The notes beneath the pieces are model-generated. The model did no database searches. It had not been told where the DNA came from and saw only the letters and a program-made list of their open reading frames with translations. From Njordibacter sp905182035 (GTDB lineage Bacteria; Pseudomonadota; Gammaproteobacteria; Pseudomonadales; Balneatricaceae): a DNA stretch of 64,000 nucleotides. This document shows positions 49,870 to 59,326 of the stretch, piece after piece. Every line of letters begins with the position of its first letter. The first letter of the stretch is position 1. The stretch is taken from contig NZ_CP159831.1 in NCBI RefSeq assembly GCF_047730075.1, forward strand, positions 2,480,001 to 2,544,000, in the 5' to 3' direction. Position numbers and translations under genes: made by a program.

Positions 49870-50259
49870 TTATTCGACGACTGCAGTCGCTTCGATTTCA
49901 ACCAGAGCTTGGTCCTCAATAAGATCTGCAACTTGCACCATAGTCATGGCAGGAAAGTGACGACCAATAACCTTTCTAAAAACATCTCCTAGGGCCTTTT
50001 GATGCTTCAGGTACACTTGTTTATCCACTACGTACCAGGTTAAGCGAACCAAATGTTCTGGCTTGGCATTGGCTTGAGCGAGCACTTCAACAATGTTCAT
50101 TAACGTTTGCTCGCATTGAGCCACAAAGTCTTGAGTTTCGAATATCTGATTTTCATTCCAGCCAATTTGCCCACCAACAAAAATTTGCTGACCTTGAGAC
50201 ATAACACCGTTAGCGTAGCCTTTGGCTGGTTTCCAGTGAGGAGGATTAAGTAATTTCAT
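49870..50259 (-). CDS. RidA/YjgF/UK114-family protein of the anthranilate cluster
   Basis: 129 aa. RidA-fold proteins hydrolyse reactive enamines and imines. The fold signature is kept (MSQGQQIFVGGQIGWNE, ALVEIEATAVV), but the catalytic arginine of RidA (ARLP segment) is replaced: the segment reads VQVADLIEDQ, so it belongs to a non-RidA subfamily. The ring-reduced product of 2-aminobenzoyl-CoA monooxygenase/reductase is an enamine (2-amino-5-oxocyclohex-1-ene-1-carbonyl-CoA). Deamination of that or a later intermediate is a plausible job but unproven. Last gene of the operon, 9 bp after the thioesterase gene. Confidence 0.8.
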   Translation of the reverse strand: MKLLNPPHWKPAKGYANGVMSQGQQIFVGGQIGWNENQIFETQDFVAQCEQTLMNIVEVLAQANAKPEHLVRLTWYVVDKQVYLKHQKALGDVFRKVIGRHFPAMTMVQVADLIEDQALVEIEATAVVE

Positions 50260-50268
50260 GTTATTTCC

Positions 50269-50685
50269 TTATGAATAAGTATCAGTTAGTTTGTTGAAGT
50301 TTGAGTGCTCACTCCAAGGCGTTGGGCGCCCATTTTTTTGCTCAACAAGCACCAAGGTTGTTTCGTTGGTGAGGCGAAGTTGTTCATCACAACTCGCGGA
50401 AATATTCAATTGTAAGCTGGTGTTACCACACGTACGCACCTCCATCTGAAAAATCAAACGATCTCCTAAGTGACTAGGTGCGTGGAACTTGGTTTCGGTT
50501 GCTACTGTGGGCACACTCAGGCCAAGCTGCAAGTGCATTTCGTTAAAAGGCACCTCTACTTCTTGTTCAAACCATGTTTCAACACAGGCATTAATCATTT
50601 CAAAATAACGTGGGTAGAATACCATTCCAGCAGGGTCACAATGCTGGAATAATACGCGGTGGTGGAATTTGAAAGGTGTCATCAT
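50269..50685 (-). CDS. Hotdog-fold acyl-CoA thioesterase (4-hydroxybenzoyl-CoA thioesterase-like)
   Basis: 138 aa. The FQHCDPAGMVFYPRYFEMIN motif near the N-terminus, with the catalytic Asp, matches the 4HBT group. It probably releases CoA from dead-end aromatic or alicyclic CoA esters of the pathway. The ATG shares one base with the livF stop, so it is translationally coupled to the transporter genes. Confidence 0.85.
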   Translation of the reverse strand: MMTPFKFHHRVLFQHCDPAGMVFYPRYFEMINACVETWFEQEVEVPFNEMHLQLGLSVPTVATETKFHAPSHLGDRLIFQMEVRTCGNTSLQLNISASCDEQLRLTNETTLVLVEQKNGRPTPWSEHSNFNKLTDTYS

Positions 50686-51377
50686 TATATCCCTAAATAA
50701 CGGTCACGAAGATCCGCGTTAAGTTCCTCCGGTGCCCCTTGCCATACAGTGGAGCCCCTTTCAAGAAGCACGCATAAATCGGTTATGGGCAACAACTCTG
50801 CAAGCGATTTATCAATTAACAAAATTGATTGACCAGCATCTTTTAAGCTAGCCACAATGTGCCAGATTTCTTGCCTTATAACAGGAGCTAAGCCCTCCGT
50901 GGCCTCGTCTAGAATGAGTAGTTTAGGGTTGGTTAATAGCGCCCGACCGATGGCTAACATTTGTTGTTCACCACCGGATAAGGTGTTGGCGTACTGGTCT
51001 AGACGTTCCTTCAATCGCGGTAACAAACCACACACTTTTTCTAGGGTCCACTCTCCTTGTGTCGCTGCCACTAAGAGATTTTCACCCACTGTTAAATTAG
51101 CAAAACATCGACGCCCCTCCGGCACTAAACCAATACCTAGGCGGGCAATTTTATAACTAGCCATTTGACCACAATCATGGCCGTTAAAATGAACCTCCCC
51201 AGAGGTGCAACCCAAGAGTCCACATACCACATTCACAGTGGTGGTTTTTCCCATACCGTTACGCCCCATTAGAGCAACAACTTGGCCTGGAAGAATGGTT
51301 AAGTTGACGTCAAATAAAGCCTGAGCAACACCGTAATGCGCAGTAAGCTTTAATACTTGGAGTAGCGGCTGAGTCAT
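50685..51377 (-). CDS. livF: Branched-chain-type ABC transporter ATPase LivF
   Basis: 230-aa ATPase with Walker A GRNGMGKTTT, signature LSGGEQQMLAIGRAL and Walker B LLILDEA. Second ATPase of a HAAT-type importer. Given the operon, the cargo is likely anthranilate or a related aromatic acid rather than branched-chain amino acids. It overlaps livG by 4 bp. Confidence 0.92.
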   Translation of the reverse strand: MTQPLLQVLKLTAHYGVAQALFDVNLTILPGQVVALMGRNGMGKTTTVNVVCGLLGCTSGEVHFNGHDCGQMASYKIARLGIGLVPEGRRCFANLTVGENLLVAATQGEWTLEKVCGLLPRLKERLDQYANTLSGGEQQMLAIGRALLTNPKLLILDEATEGLAPVIRQEIWHIVASLKDAGQSILLIDKSLAELLPITDLCVLLERGSTVWQGAPEELNADLRDRYLGI

Positions 51378-52123
51378 GGGGCCACTCCCAAGTAAGCGGT
51401 TTGCACTTGCTCATTATTGCGTATGCTATCCACGCTTCCAGTGGCAATGATACGACCGTAGTCCAGCACTGTAATACGGTCGGCAAGAGCAAATACTGCA
51501 GCCATATCATGTTCTATTAGTAAAATAGGGGCTTGTAGACGCATTTCCTTTAATCTTTCTATAAGATTTTTGACCCCAGCAGGATCCATGCCAGCCATAG
51601 GTTCATCCAGTAAAAATGCCTTCGGTTCTAATGCCAACGCCATAGCAATTTCCAATTGCCGCCTTTCTCCATGTGATAGAGCTGATGCTGGTAGGTGGTG
51701 GCGTTCTGATAGTCCCACTTGCTCTAGATAGTTGTGGGCTTGCGCTAATAACCTCTGATCGTCTCTGACAGCAGCAAAAAAACTAAAACTAGAGCCACTG
51801 CGGGCCTGCACAACTAAGAGCAAGTTATCGACACAGCTATACTCCATGATCAAAGAAGATACTTGAAAAGTTTGGGCTAAGCCCGACTTGGCTCTGTTAG
51901 CGGGGGATAATTGATTGATGGCTTGACCCAAAAAACGAATCTGACCCTGATCAGGTTGAATGTAACCCGTTATTTGTTTAATAAGTGTGGATTTTCCGGC
52001 ACCATTGGGACCAATCAAGGCATGAATTTCGCCAAAATTAAGCGTCAGGCTAAGGTCTTGTGTAGCTTGAATAGCGCCAAAGCTTTTGCTTAAATTGGTG
52101 ATTTCTATTACAGGGTTAGGCAT
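51374..52123 (-). CDS. livG: Branched-chain-type ABC transporter ATPase LivG
   Basis: 249-aa ATPase with Walker A GPNGAGKSTL, signature LSHGERRQLEIAMAL, Walker B FLLDEPMAGMDP and the LivG-type C-terminal extension. It overlaps both neighbours (livM by 8 bp, livF by 4 bp). Confidence 0.92.
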   Translation of the reverse strand: MPNPVIEITNLSKSFGAIQATQDLSLTLNFGEIHALIGPNGAGKSTLIKQITGYIQPDQGQIRFLGQAINQLSPANRAKSGLAQTFQVSSLIMEYSCVDNLLLVVQARSGSSFSFFAAVRDDQRLLAQAHNYLEQVGLSERHHLPASALSHGERRQLEIAMALALEPKAFLLDEPMAGMDPAGVKNLIERLKEMRLQAPILLIEHDMAAVFALADRITVLDYGRIIATGSVDSIRNNEQVQTAYLGVAP

Positions 52124-53096
52124 TTTTTTGTTCTCTGCTTAATAAGCCGATTAGGCCACCTCTAGCGAACAGCACCACACCAAGTAATAGCAGGCCTAAG
52201 AAAAACTGCCAATACTCTGTCCACCCCCCAAGGAGGGCCTCGCAAAGGATAAATAAACCAGCCCCTGCCAAAGGTCCGTAAAGCCGCCCCAAGCCGCCCA
52301 AAATAACAAAAATCATAATTTCACCCGAGGTGTGCCAAGAAAACATGGTAGGACTCACAAAACGGTTGAGGTCGGCAAACAGGGACCCCGCTAATGCGGT
52401 AATAGTGGCGGAGATGACGAACGCAGTCAGTTTGATGCCCAAGGGGTTGATGCCAATAGAGGTAACCCGAGTTTCATTTTGCCGCAAGGCTTGCAATGCA
52501 TTGCCAAAACGTGAATTCTGTAATCGAGACACCCCCCACAAAGTGATTAATAGCAGCGTGCAGCAGATCATAAAGAACTGTATTGGCTGGAGCGTATTGA
52601 GGCCCGGAAAACCATTACGTACATAGATGGGTAATCCATCTTCGCCGCCATAAGTGGGCCAAGAAATGGAGAAATAGTAGATCATCTGAGCAAACGCCAA
52701 AGTGATCATAATAAAATAAACACCGCTGGTGCGTAAGCTGAGCAAGCCAATAAAAACTGCAACTATAGCTGCAATTAACATCGCTAGCGGCCAAATAATG
52801 AGCATGTGGGTGGTGCCCATAAAACCACTAATTATAGGTTCGGAGTTGAACGCATGGCTTGCGAGAATTCCGGTGACGTAGCCACCTATACCAAAGAAAG
52901 CGGCATGACCAAAAGAAACCATACCTCCTAGGCCTAAGGCAAGATTCAAGCCAACACCAGCTAAGGCCAAGATAGCGATTCGAGTTGCCAGCGATACATA
53001 ATAGGGTTCGTCTAGCCAATGGGCCAACCAAGGCAGCCCTACTAAAAGAGCTATCATGATTCGGTTTAGATATTTCTCTGACATATAATTATCCAT
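52116..53096 (-). CDS. livM: Branched-chain-type ABC transporter permease LivM
   Basis: 326-aa permease with about nine hydrophobic segments and the family motif LALGLGGMVSFGHAAFFGIG. It overlaps livH by 8 bp and livG by 8 bp. Confidence 0.92.
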   Translation of the reverse strand: MDNYMSEKYLNRIMIALLVGLPWLAHWLDEPYYVSLATRIAILALAGVGLNLALGLGGMVSFGHAAFFGIGGYVTGILASHAFNSEPIISGFMGTTHMLIIWPLAMLIAAIVAVFIGLLSLRTSGVYFIMITLAFAQMIYYFSISWPTYGGEDGLPIYVRNGFPGLNTLQPIQFFMICCTLLLITLWGVSRLQNSRFGNALQALRQNETRVTSIGINPLGIKLTAFVISATITALAGSLFADLNRFVSPTMFSWHTSGEIMIFVILGGLGRLYGPLAGAGLFILCEALLGGWTEYWQFFLGLLLLGVVLFARGGLIGLLSREQKNA

Positions 53097-54009
53097 GAGC
53101 AGGGAACAAACCTTGGGGTTTGAATATTAAGATTATGATCATTAACAGATAGATGGCAATAGAGGCCAGTGCCGCCCCCAAGGTATTAGCAAAGACTGGA
53201 TCTAGTATCAATTGCAACAGCTGGGGTAAGTAACCACGGCCCAAAGTATCAACCATGCCTACAATAATGGCCCCAACTAAGGCTCCTCTAATAGATCCAA
53301 TCCCCCCAATAACTACCACTACAAAGGCGAGGATCAGCACAGGTTCACCCATGCCGATATCCACTGATTGAATGCTTCCTACTAAGGCTCCAGCAAAGCC
53401 AGCCAGCGCGGCTCCTAGGGCAAATACTAACGTGAAAATTAAGCTAATATTTATACCCAAGGCTGCCGTCATTTGACGATCTGCAGCACCGGCACGAATT
53501 CGCATACCGATACGGGTTTTGTTGATCAGTAGGTAAATTCCTACGGCCGTCAGTAACCCTAATACAATAATAAAAAGTCTATATCTAGAATATTGCAGTA
53601 CGCCAAACAGATTGATTGCACCATAAAATATTTCAGGTACATCAAGGTATAAAGGATATGATCCGAACAGCCATCGCATGGCTTCGGAACTAATTAAAAT
53701 AAGAGCAAAAGTGGCGAGGACCTGATCAAGGTGTTCCCGCTGATACAAGCGTCTCATGACGCCAATCTCAATAAGCGCACCAGCTGCTGCTGCAACTACC
53801 ACGCTGGCCACAAGGCCAAGCGTAAAAGAGCCAGTCCAACTGGCAACAGCAGCACAAGCAAAGGCGCCTATCATATACAAAGAACCATGGGCCAAGTTAA
53901 TCAGGCCCATAACACCAAAAATAAGGGTTAACCCTGCCGCCATTAAGAATAGCATGATGCCTAACTGTAAACCGTTGAGGCATTGCTCTAAGAACAGAAT
54001 GGCACCCAT
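53089..54009 (-). CDS. livH: Branched-chain-type ABC transporter permease LivH
   Basis: 306-aa permease. LTLIFGVMGLINLAHGSLYM and VVVIGGIGSIRGALVGAIIV are the LivH signatures. The start is at ATG 54009, with GGAG 8 nt upstream; an in-frame GTG at 54036 lies inside a hairpin and is unlikely. Confidence 0.92.
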   Translation of the reverse strand: MGAILFLEQCLNGLQLGIMLFLMAAGLTLIFGVMGLINLAHGSLYMIGAFACAAVASWTGSFTLGLVASVVVAAAAGALIEIGVMRRLYQREHLDQVLATFALILISSEAMRWLFGSYPLYLDVPEIFYGAINLFGVLQYSRYRLFIIVLGLLTAVGIYLLINKTRIGMRIRAGAADRQMTAALGINISLIFTLVFALGAALAGFAGALVGSIQSVDIGMGEPVLILAFVVVVIGGIGSIRGALVGAIIVGMVDTLGRGYLPQLLQLILDPVFANTLGAALASIAIYLLMIIILIFKPQGLFPAHG

Positions 54010-54027
54010 ACTAGTGTCTCCATAATA

Positions 54028-54049
54028 AAGCGGCACTGATGTGCCGCTT
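54028..54049. repeat. Hairpin between substrate-binding protein and livH genes
   Basis: AAGCGGCAC and GTGCCGCTT form a perfect 9-bp stem with a TGAT loop just after the binding-protein gene. Such hairpins often stabilise the upstream mRNA so that binding protein is made in excess over the permease. Confidence 0.7.
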
Positions 54050-54064
54050 GCGGTTCAGTAAAAA

Positions 54065-55204
54065 TTACAGCGCGCAGTCTGCTGCGTACGCATCTTGGTG
54101 GTCCTTCAGAGCTACGCCAATGATTTTGTTGGTTAGCACATCACCTTGCATCACCACCTCACGCACATATATGTCCTGAATAGGGTGTTGATTGTTACCA
54201 AAGCGGAAGTTGCCGCGCACTGAATCAAACTGAGCCGACCTGATAGCTGCTCTAAAAGCATCCTTATCGTTAATGTCGGAAGACTGCATGGCAGACAAGA
54301 TCAGATTAGCAGTATCGTAGCCTTGGCTTGCGTACAAGGAAGGAAGTCGACCATAGGCGCTTTCAAAGTCAGCAACAAAAGTTTTATTCGCGGCGTTGTC
54401 TATATCTTTATTCCACTGTGAGGAGTTTCTGACACCTAAGGCAGACTTGCCCACGGCCTGAAGAATACCTTGATCAAAGGAGAACGCTGGACCCATCAAT
54501 GGTATGGTCATACCTGCTTGAGAGTATTGCTTCATAAAGGAGATACCCATACCTCCTGGAAGGAAAAAGAAAACGCTATCGGCACCGGATGCTCTAATTT
54601 GAGCAATTTCGGCTGCATAATCGGTTTGACCCAGCTTAGTATAAAGCTCCCCTGCTAGCTGCCCTTGATAGAATCGCTTGTAGCCCGTTAATGCATCCTT
54701 ACCGGCAGGATAATTAGGTGCCAAAATAAAACTATTTTGGTGCTCTTCACCGTTAGCATAGCTACCCATGGCTTCATGTAAATTATCATTTTGCCAAGCC
54801 ACGTTAAAATAGTTTTTGTTGCAACCTTTGCCCGCTAAAGCAGATGGTCCTGCGTTAGGTGACAAATATAGTATGCCCTGGTTAACGCTACTTGGCACCA
54901 CGGCCATGGCTAAGTTTGACCAAATGATGCCGGTAAGAATATCAACCTTATCTTTTTGGATCATTTTATCGGCAATTTGAACAGCCAGTGAAGGCTTGCG
55001 ACCATCATCTTCGATGATAACCTCTAGGTCACTGTTATTTGCCTTATTGACAGCTAACATAAAGCCGTCTCGCACATCTACACCTAGGCCGGATCCTCCA
55101 CCAGACAACGTGGTGATCATTCCGACTTTAACTGGACTAGCTTCAACTTGTGGCGCTAAGCACAAGGCCGCACTTAACATACTGGTAATCAATTGCTTTT
55201 TCAT
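54065..55204 (-). CDS. Periplasmic substrate-binding protein of the aromatic-acid ABC importer
   Basis: 379-aa Peripla_BP_6 protein. A signal peptide MKKQLITSMLSAALCLAPQ ends near VEA-SPVKVG. The mature part starts VGMITTLSGGGSGLGVDVRD, the LivK-like fold. It probably binds anthranilate or a similar aromatic acid, inferred from the operon. It lies 72 bp after the CoA-ligase gene, across a repeat-rich gap. Confidence 0.9.
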   Translation of the reverse strand: MKKQLITSMLSAALCLAPQVEASPVKVGMITTLSGGGSGLGVDVRDGFMLAVNKANNSDLEVIIEDDGRKPSLAVQIADKMIQKDKVDILTGIIWSNLAMAVVPSSVNQGILYLSPNAGPSALAGKGCNKNYFNVAWQNDNLHEAMGSYANGEEHQNSFILAPNYPAGKDALTGYKRFYQGQLAGELYTKLGQTDYAAEIAQIRASGADSVFFFLPGGMGISFMKQYSQAGMTIPLMGPAFSFDQGILQAVGKSALGVRNSSQWNKDIDNAANKTFVADFESAYGRLPSLYASQGYDTANLILSAMQSSDINDKDAFRAAIRSAQFDSVRGNFRFGNNQHPIQDIYVREVVMQGDVLTNKIIGVALKDHQDAYAADCAL

Positions 55205-55250
55205 AGCAGAACTCCCTATTTTGGTTTTATTTTTAGACCTGCGGCGACCC

Positions 55251-55279
55251 TAGTAACTATAAGTTACTATAAGTTACTA
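55251..55279. repeat. Repeated and inverted AGTTACTA motif
   Basis: TAGTAACT at 55251-55258 faces AGTTACTA at 55262-55269, and AGTTACTA occurs again 10 bp later at 55272-55279. The spacing of one helical turn suggests a protein-binding site or a local duplication. It spans the CoA-ligase stop codon and the start of the gap before the binding-protein gene. Confidence 0.5.
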
Positions 55280-56896
55280 CAAGACTTTTAATTTGAAACG
55301 TTGGATTTTTCCTGTTTCAGTTTTGGGTAGCGCATCAATAAAATGCACTAACCGGGGATACTTATAAGGTGCAATGGTGTTTTTGACATAGTCTTGCAGC
55401 TTCAGTATTAGCTCATCGGAAGCTTGGTAAGTTTCATTTAGTACAATATAGGCATTCACAAGTTGGCCACGGTGCTCATCTGGGGTACCAATAACCGCAC
55501 ATTCAGACACGGCTTCATGGCCTAGTAAGCAGTCCTCCACTTCTGGCCCAGCGATGTTATAGCCAGAAGATAGGATCATGTCATCGGTACGTGCTGCAAA
55601 GTGAAAGTAGCCATCTTTGTCTTGAAAAAATGAGTCACCTGTAAGGTTCCAGCCATCAACCACATAGTTAGCTTGGCGCTCATCATTCAAATATCGGCAA
55701 CCCGTTGGACCGCGCACAGCAAGCTTCCCTACCTCGCCTCGAGGCATTTCTTGCATGTGTTCATCTACTATTTTTGCCTGGTAACCACTGATAGGCTTGC
55801 CGGTACAGGCAGGATGAGCGTCGCCAACACGGTTGGACATAAAAATATGTAACATTTCTGTGGCGCCAATGCCATCGAGCATTGGTTTCCCAGTTTTGGC
55901 TTGCCAATCCTCAAACACAGAAGCAGGTAATGTTTCACCTGCAGACACAGCAATCCTCAGACTAGACAAATCTGCTCCTTCGTCCATAGCGTTTAACATC
56001 ACACGATAGGCTGTCGGGGAAGTGAAACAGATAGTTGCCTTGTAGGTTTCAATAATATTGATCATCTCCTTTGGCGACGCAGTTTCCAGCAAAATAGCAG
56101 TGGCACCAAAACGTAATGGAAAAATTGCCAAACCACCTAGACCAAAGGTAAATGCTAAAGGAGGTGATCCTACAAATACGTCATCTGGTGCCACTTGCAG
56201 TATTTCACGAGCGTAGCCATCCGCAATAATAAGTAAGTCGCGATGAAAGTGCATAGTAGCTTTTGGTTTACCTGTCGTCCCTGAGGTAAAGCCTAATAAA
56301 GCCACATCGTCTGCACTAGTGGCAACAGCCTGAAAGCGTACAGGTTTATTGAGCGCCGCTCGGTCTAATTCAGCATCAAAATTCGCTGTACCATCAAAAC
56401 CAACGACTTGCTGTAATATATCGCTGGTTTGGGCACAAATGTCCATTTCATCCATTAAGCGAGTGTCACATAAAGCCAGTTTAATATTTGCCAGATCAAC
56501 AATTTGACTGAGCTCACCTGCTCTAAGCAACGGCATAGTATTCACCACCACTGCCCCTGCTTTTGTTGCGGCTAGCCAACAAGCCACAAGTGCAGGATTA
56601 TTCGCGGCCCGTATCAATATGCGATTACCTGATTGAATGCCGTAATCATCCACCAAAGCATGAGCTAAACGATTGGTCCAATCAGAGAGTTCTTTATAGG
56701 TACGCATACGACCATTACCGATTAACGCAACATGATCACCAAATCCTCGTTCAACCATGTTGTCGGTAAGCTCCACAGCAACATTGAGTTGTTGAGGATA
56801 GGCATATTGGTTAGCATTGAGCTCAGGCCATTGGTGCTTAGGCGGTAAATTGTCACTAGAAAAAGTATCCACATGGCCAGAAGTTAATAATGTCAT
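55277..56896 (-). CDS. 2-Aminobenzoate-CoA ligase (benzoate-CoA ligase family)
   Basis: 539-aa adenylate-forming enzyme that activates the aromatic acid to its CoA thioester. GFTSGTTGKPKATMH (about residues 204-218), RTDDMILSSGYNIAGPEVE and the C-terminal catalytic lysine in KTETGKIQRFK are present. The N-terminus (SSDNLPPKHQWPEL) resembles the 2-aminobenzoate-CoA ligases of aerobic hybrid pathways. It overlaps the acyl-CoA dehydrogenase gene by ATGA. Benzoate or salicylate activity cannot be excluded, but the neighbouring monooxygenase/reductase favours anthranilate. Confidence 0.85.
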   Translation of the reverse strand: MTLLTSGHVDTFSSDNLPPKHQWPELNANQYAYPQQLNVAVELTDNMVERGFGDHVALIGNGRMRTYKELSDWTNRLAHALVDDYGIQSGNRILIRAANNPALVACWLAATKAGAVVVNTMPLLRAGELSQIVDLANIKLALCDTRLMDEMDICAQTSDILQQVVGFDGTANFDAELDRAALNKPVRFQAVATSADDVALLGFTSGTTGKPKATMHFHRDLLIIADGYAREILQVAPDDVFVGSPPLAFTFGLGGLAIFPLRFGATAILLETASPKEMINIIETYKATICFTSPTAYRVMLNAMDEGADLSSLRIAVSAGETLPASVFEDWQAKTGKPMLDGIGATEMLHIFMSNRVGDAHPACTGKPISGYQAKIVDEHMQEMPRGEVGKLAVRGPTGCRYLNDERQANYVVDGWNLTGDSFFQDKDGYFHFAARTDDMILSSGYNIAGPEVEDCLLGHEAVSECAVIGTPDEHRGQLVNAYIVLNETYQASDELILKLQDYVKNTIAPYKYPRLVHFIDALPKTETGKIQRFKLKVL

Positions 56897-58056
56897 GAAC
56901 GTGCTCCTGCTTGTAATTGCTTGGCAATAATTATCTTTTGTACATCTGTGGCGCCTTCATAAATGCGCAAAGCTCGAATTTCCCGATATAAGCACTCTAC
57001 CGTAGCGCCAGTTCTTACCCCTTCTGCACCATGAATTTGTACTGCTTGATCAATCACCTTTTGGGCCATTTCTGTTGCATAAAGTTTGGCCATAGCCGCT
57101 TCTTTAGACACCCTAAGTACACCTTGATCTTTGGTCCATGCTGCGCGATAAACCAGCAATGCCGCCGCATCAATTTGTGTGGCCATATCCGCCAAGTGCC
57201 CTTGCACCATTTGTAGGTCGTTTAATGGGGCACCAAACAAGCGTCTGTTTTGGCTGCGTTCTAAGGATTCATGTAATGCTCGCCGGGCCATGCCCACAGC
57301 CGCAGCACCAACGCTTGAGCGGAAAATATCGAGCACAGACATAGCCACTTTAAAACCATCTCCAGCTTGGCCAAGTAACTGACTCGCATTAACCGTTACA
57401 TTGTTAAACGACAGCCTAGCTAGCGGGTGAGGAGCAATGGTATGTAATCGCTCTGCTACTTTGAGACCAGGACTATCAGTTGCCACTAAAAATGCGGACA
57501 GGCCTTTGGCACCTGCTGCTTCTCCAGTGCGTGCAAAGACGCAATATACATGGGCAATGCCACCGTTAGAAATCCAGGTCTTTTCACCGTTAAGTATGTA
57601 GTGATCACCATCGAATGTGGCACTTAACTCGATATTAGCGACATCGGAACCAGATTGTGGTTCGGTTAGAGCAAATCCTGCTAGGACCTCACCCGCCCGG
57701 GTTTTATACAGCCATTGCTGCTGGTCTTTGGTACCAAAGAGGCTAATTGCGCCTGTACCGAGGCCTTGCATGGCAAAGGCAAAATCAGCTAAGGCGTCAT
57801 GCCGCGCCAAGGTTTCACGGATTAGGCACAAACTACGCACATCTAGCGCCTGTACCGAGGATATCTCAGGATCAATGGCGCTGTGTGTAAGCCAGCCTCC
57901 ATCGCCTAACATTTGCACCAACTTGATGCAGGCCTGATCAATATCGCTATGATCAACTGGCAAGTGGGTCTCGCACCAAAGCTCTAGCTGTAAGGCCAGT
58001 TGGCGGTGATGAGCGTCAAAAAATGGCCAGTTTAGAAAACTAGTGTCGCGTTGCAT
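56893..58056 (-). CDS. Acyl-CoA dehydrogenase of the anthranilate cluster
   Basis: 387-aa flavoprotein with LTEPQSGSDVANIE, EKTWISNGG and the C-terminal IYEGATDVQKIIIAKQL signature. It probably oxidises an alicyclic or ring-opened acyl-CoA in the beta-oxidation-like part of the pathway. The start is ATG 58056, with GAGGG 9 nt upstream overlapping the end of the hydratase gene; an in-frame TTG at 58062 is ignored. Confidence 0.88.
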   Translation of the reverse strand: MQRDTSFLNWPFFDAHHRQLALQLELWCETHLPVDHSDIDQACIKLVQMLGDGGWLTHSAIDPEISSVQALDVRSLCLIRETLARHDALADFAFAMQGLGTGAISLFGTKDQQQWLYKTRAGEVLAGFALTEPQSGSDVANIELSATFDGDHYILNGEKTWISNGGIAHVYCVFARTGEAAGAKGLSAFLVATDSPGLKVAERLHTIAPHPLARLSFNNVTVNASQLLGQAGDGFKVAMSVLDIFRSSVGAAAVGMARRALHESLERSQNRRLFGAPLNDLQMVQGHLADMATQIDAAALLVYRAAWTKDQGVLRVSKEAAMAKLYATEMAQKVIDQAVQIHGAEGVRTGATVECLYREIRALRIYEGATDVQKIIIAKQLQAGARS

Positions 58057-58058
58057 GA

Positions 58059-58871
58059 TCAATCACCCTCGAAGCAAGGTTTCTGCTTGTTGATAAACGC
58101 CTTATAGGCACGGCTGAAATCTTTCGTTTGCATGCACAGTGCTTGTGCTTGTGCTTCGGCTTCGATGGCTTGCTCGGGCGCCATATTCCATTCGTGATTA
58201 AGTTGGGTTTTTGTCATCATATGGGCGAAACTGGGTCCCTCAGCGATTTTCTTCGCCATTTTACAGGCTACTCCCTTTAGCTCTTCAGCTGCCACAATTC
58301 TGCTGTAAAACCCCCAACGTTCGCCTTCTTCTGCGCTCATCATTCTTCCTGTAAAGAGCAAATCGGCGGCTCGAGATTGACCAATAATACGCGGTAAAAT
58401 GGCGCAAGCTCCCATGTCACATCCACCCAACCCCACCCGTGTAAAGAGAAAGGCTGTTTTCGCTTCAGGTGTTGCTATACGCATGTCGCTGGCCATTGCA
58501 AGGATAGCTCCAGCACCAACGGCAACACCATCAACAGCTGCAATAATGGGTTTTCCACAAGCAAGCATGGATTTAACTAAGCCACCCGTCATACGGGTGA
58601 ATCGCAGCAAACCTTTGGTATCCATGTCTAACAAAGGGCCAATAATGTCGTGTACATCACCACCGGAGCAAAAGTTGCCCCCATTAGACAATATGACAAT
58701 GGTTTTGATGGCGTCTTGCTGCGTCACTATGAGAAACAGCGTTGTAAGTTCGGCATAGCTGTCGAATGTGAGTGGATTCATACGCTCTGGCCGATTAAGG
58801 CGTATATAGCCGATGCCCTGGTCACAATGCCAGTGGAAATGGTGGGCTGTAAAGTTGTCTAACTCGCTCAT
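58059..58871 (-). CDS. Enoyl-CoA hydratase/isomerase family protein
   Basis: 270-aa crotonase-fold enzyme. The oxyanion-hole segments NGGNFCSGGDV and AVDGVAVGAGAILAMASD are present, and FLFTRVGLGGCDMGACAILPR replaces the usual P-D-G with C-D-M-G. It may act as hydratase or ring hydrolase on the dearomatised CoA ester. The start overlaps the MarR stop by 4 bp. Confidence 0.88.
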   Translation of the reverse strand: MSELDNFTAHHFHWHCDQGIGYIRLNRPERMNPLTFDSYAELTTLFLIVTQQDAIKTIVILSNGGNFCSGGDVHDIIGPLLDMDTKGLLRFTRMTGGLVKSMLACGKPIIAAVDGVAVGAGAILAMASDMRIATPEAKTAFLFTRVGLGGCDMGACAILPRIIGQSRAADLLFTGRMMSAEEGERWGFYSRIVAAEELKGVACKMAKKIAEGPSFAHMMTKTQLNHEWNMAPEQAIEAEAQAQALCMQTKDFSRAYKAFINKQKPCFEGD

Positions 58872-59326
58872 GGTTGTGTCACTCCAAACTTAGTAAGTTT
58901 TTCTAGTAGTGAAATTAGCGTGGCTGAATGCTCAGTGCTTAAGGGGGTCATAATGTCATCGATCCATTGTGCGTGGAGTTGAGCCAAGTGTTCAAATTCT
59001 TTTTTTCCATTTGGAGTAAGGCAAACCTTTTGAGCGCGGCGATCTAGAGAATCTTGTGCGCGCTCAATCATCCCATCCTCAACCAGACGATTAACAATGC
59101 CAGTAGTGTTACCGTTGGACACCTTCAAAAATCTAGACAGTTGAGACATTCGTAGGCCGTCAGGGTGATGATCCAGTGCTGCCATGACATCAAACCTTGG
59201 CAAGGTGGTACCACACTCTCGCCTTAGCCGTTCTCGTAACATGGCCTCAACATTACTACTGGTTTTGAGTAGTTTCAGCCATACTCGAAGATGTTGGCGT
59301 GTATTATCTGCATAGTAATTAACCAC
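58868..59326 (-). CDS. MarR-family transcriptional regulator of the cluster
   Basis: 152-aa winged-helix protein with RFDVMAALDHHPDGLRMSQL, SNGNTTGIVNRLVEDGM and the wing DRRAQKVCLTPNGKKE. MarR proteins in aromatic-CoA operons usually repress until a CoA thioester binds. A GTG start at 59326 follows the SDR stop, with GGAGG 10 nt upstream. Being inside the operon, it probably autoregulates through the inverted repeat at 62447-62489. Confidence 0.9.
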   Translation of the reverse strand: MVNYYADNTRQHLRVWLKLLKTSSNVEAMLRERLRRECGTTLPRFDVMAALDHHPDGLRMSQLSRFLKVSNGNTTGIVNRLVEDGMIERAQDSLDRRAQKVCLTPNGKKEFEHLAQLHAQWIDDIMTPLSTEHSATLISLLEKLTKFGVTQP

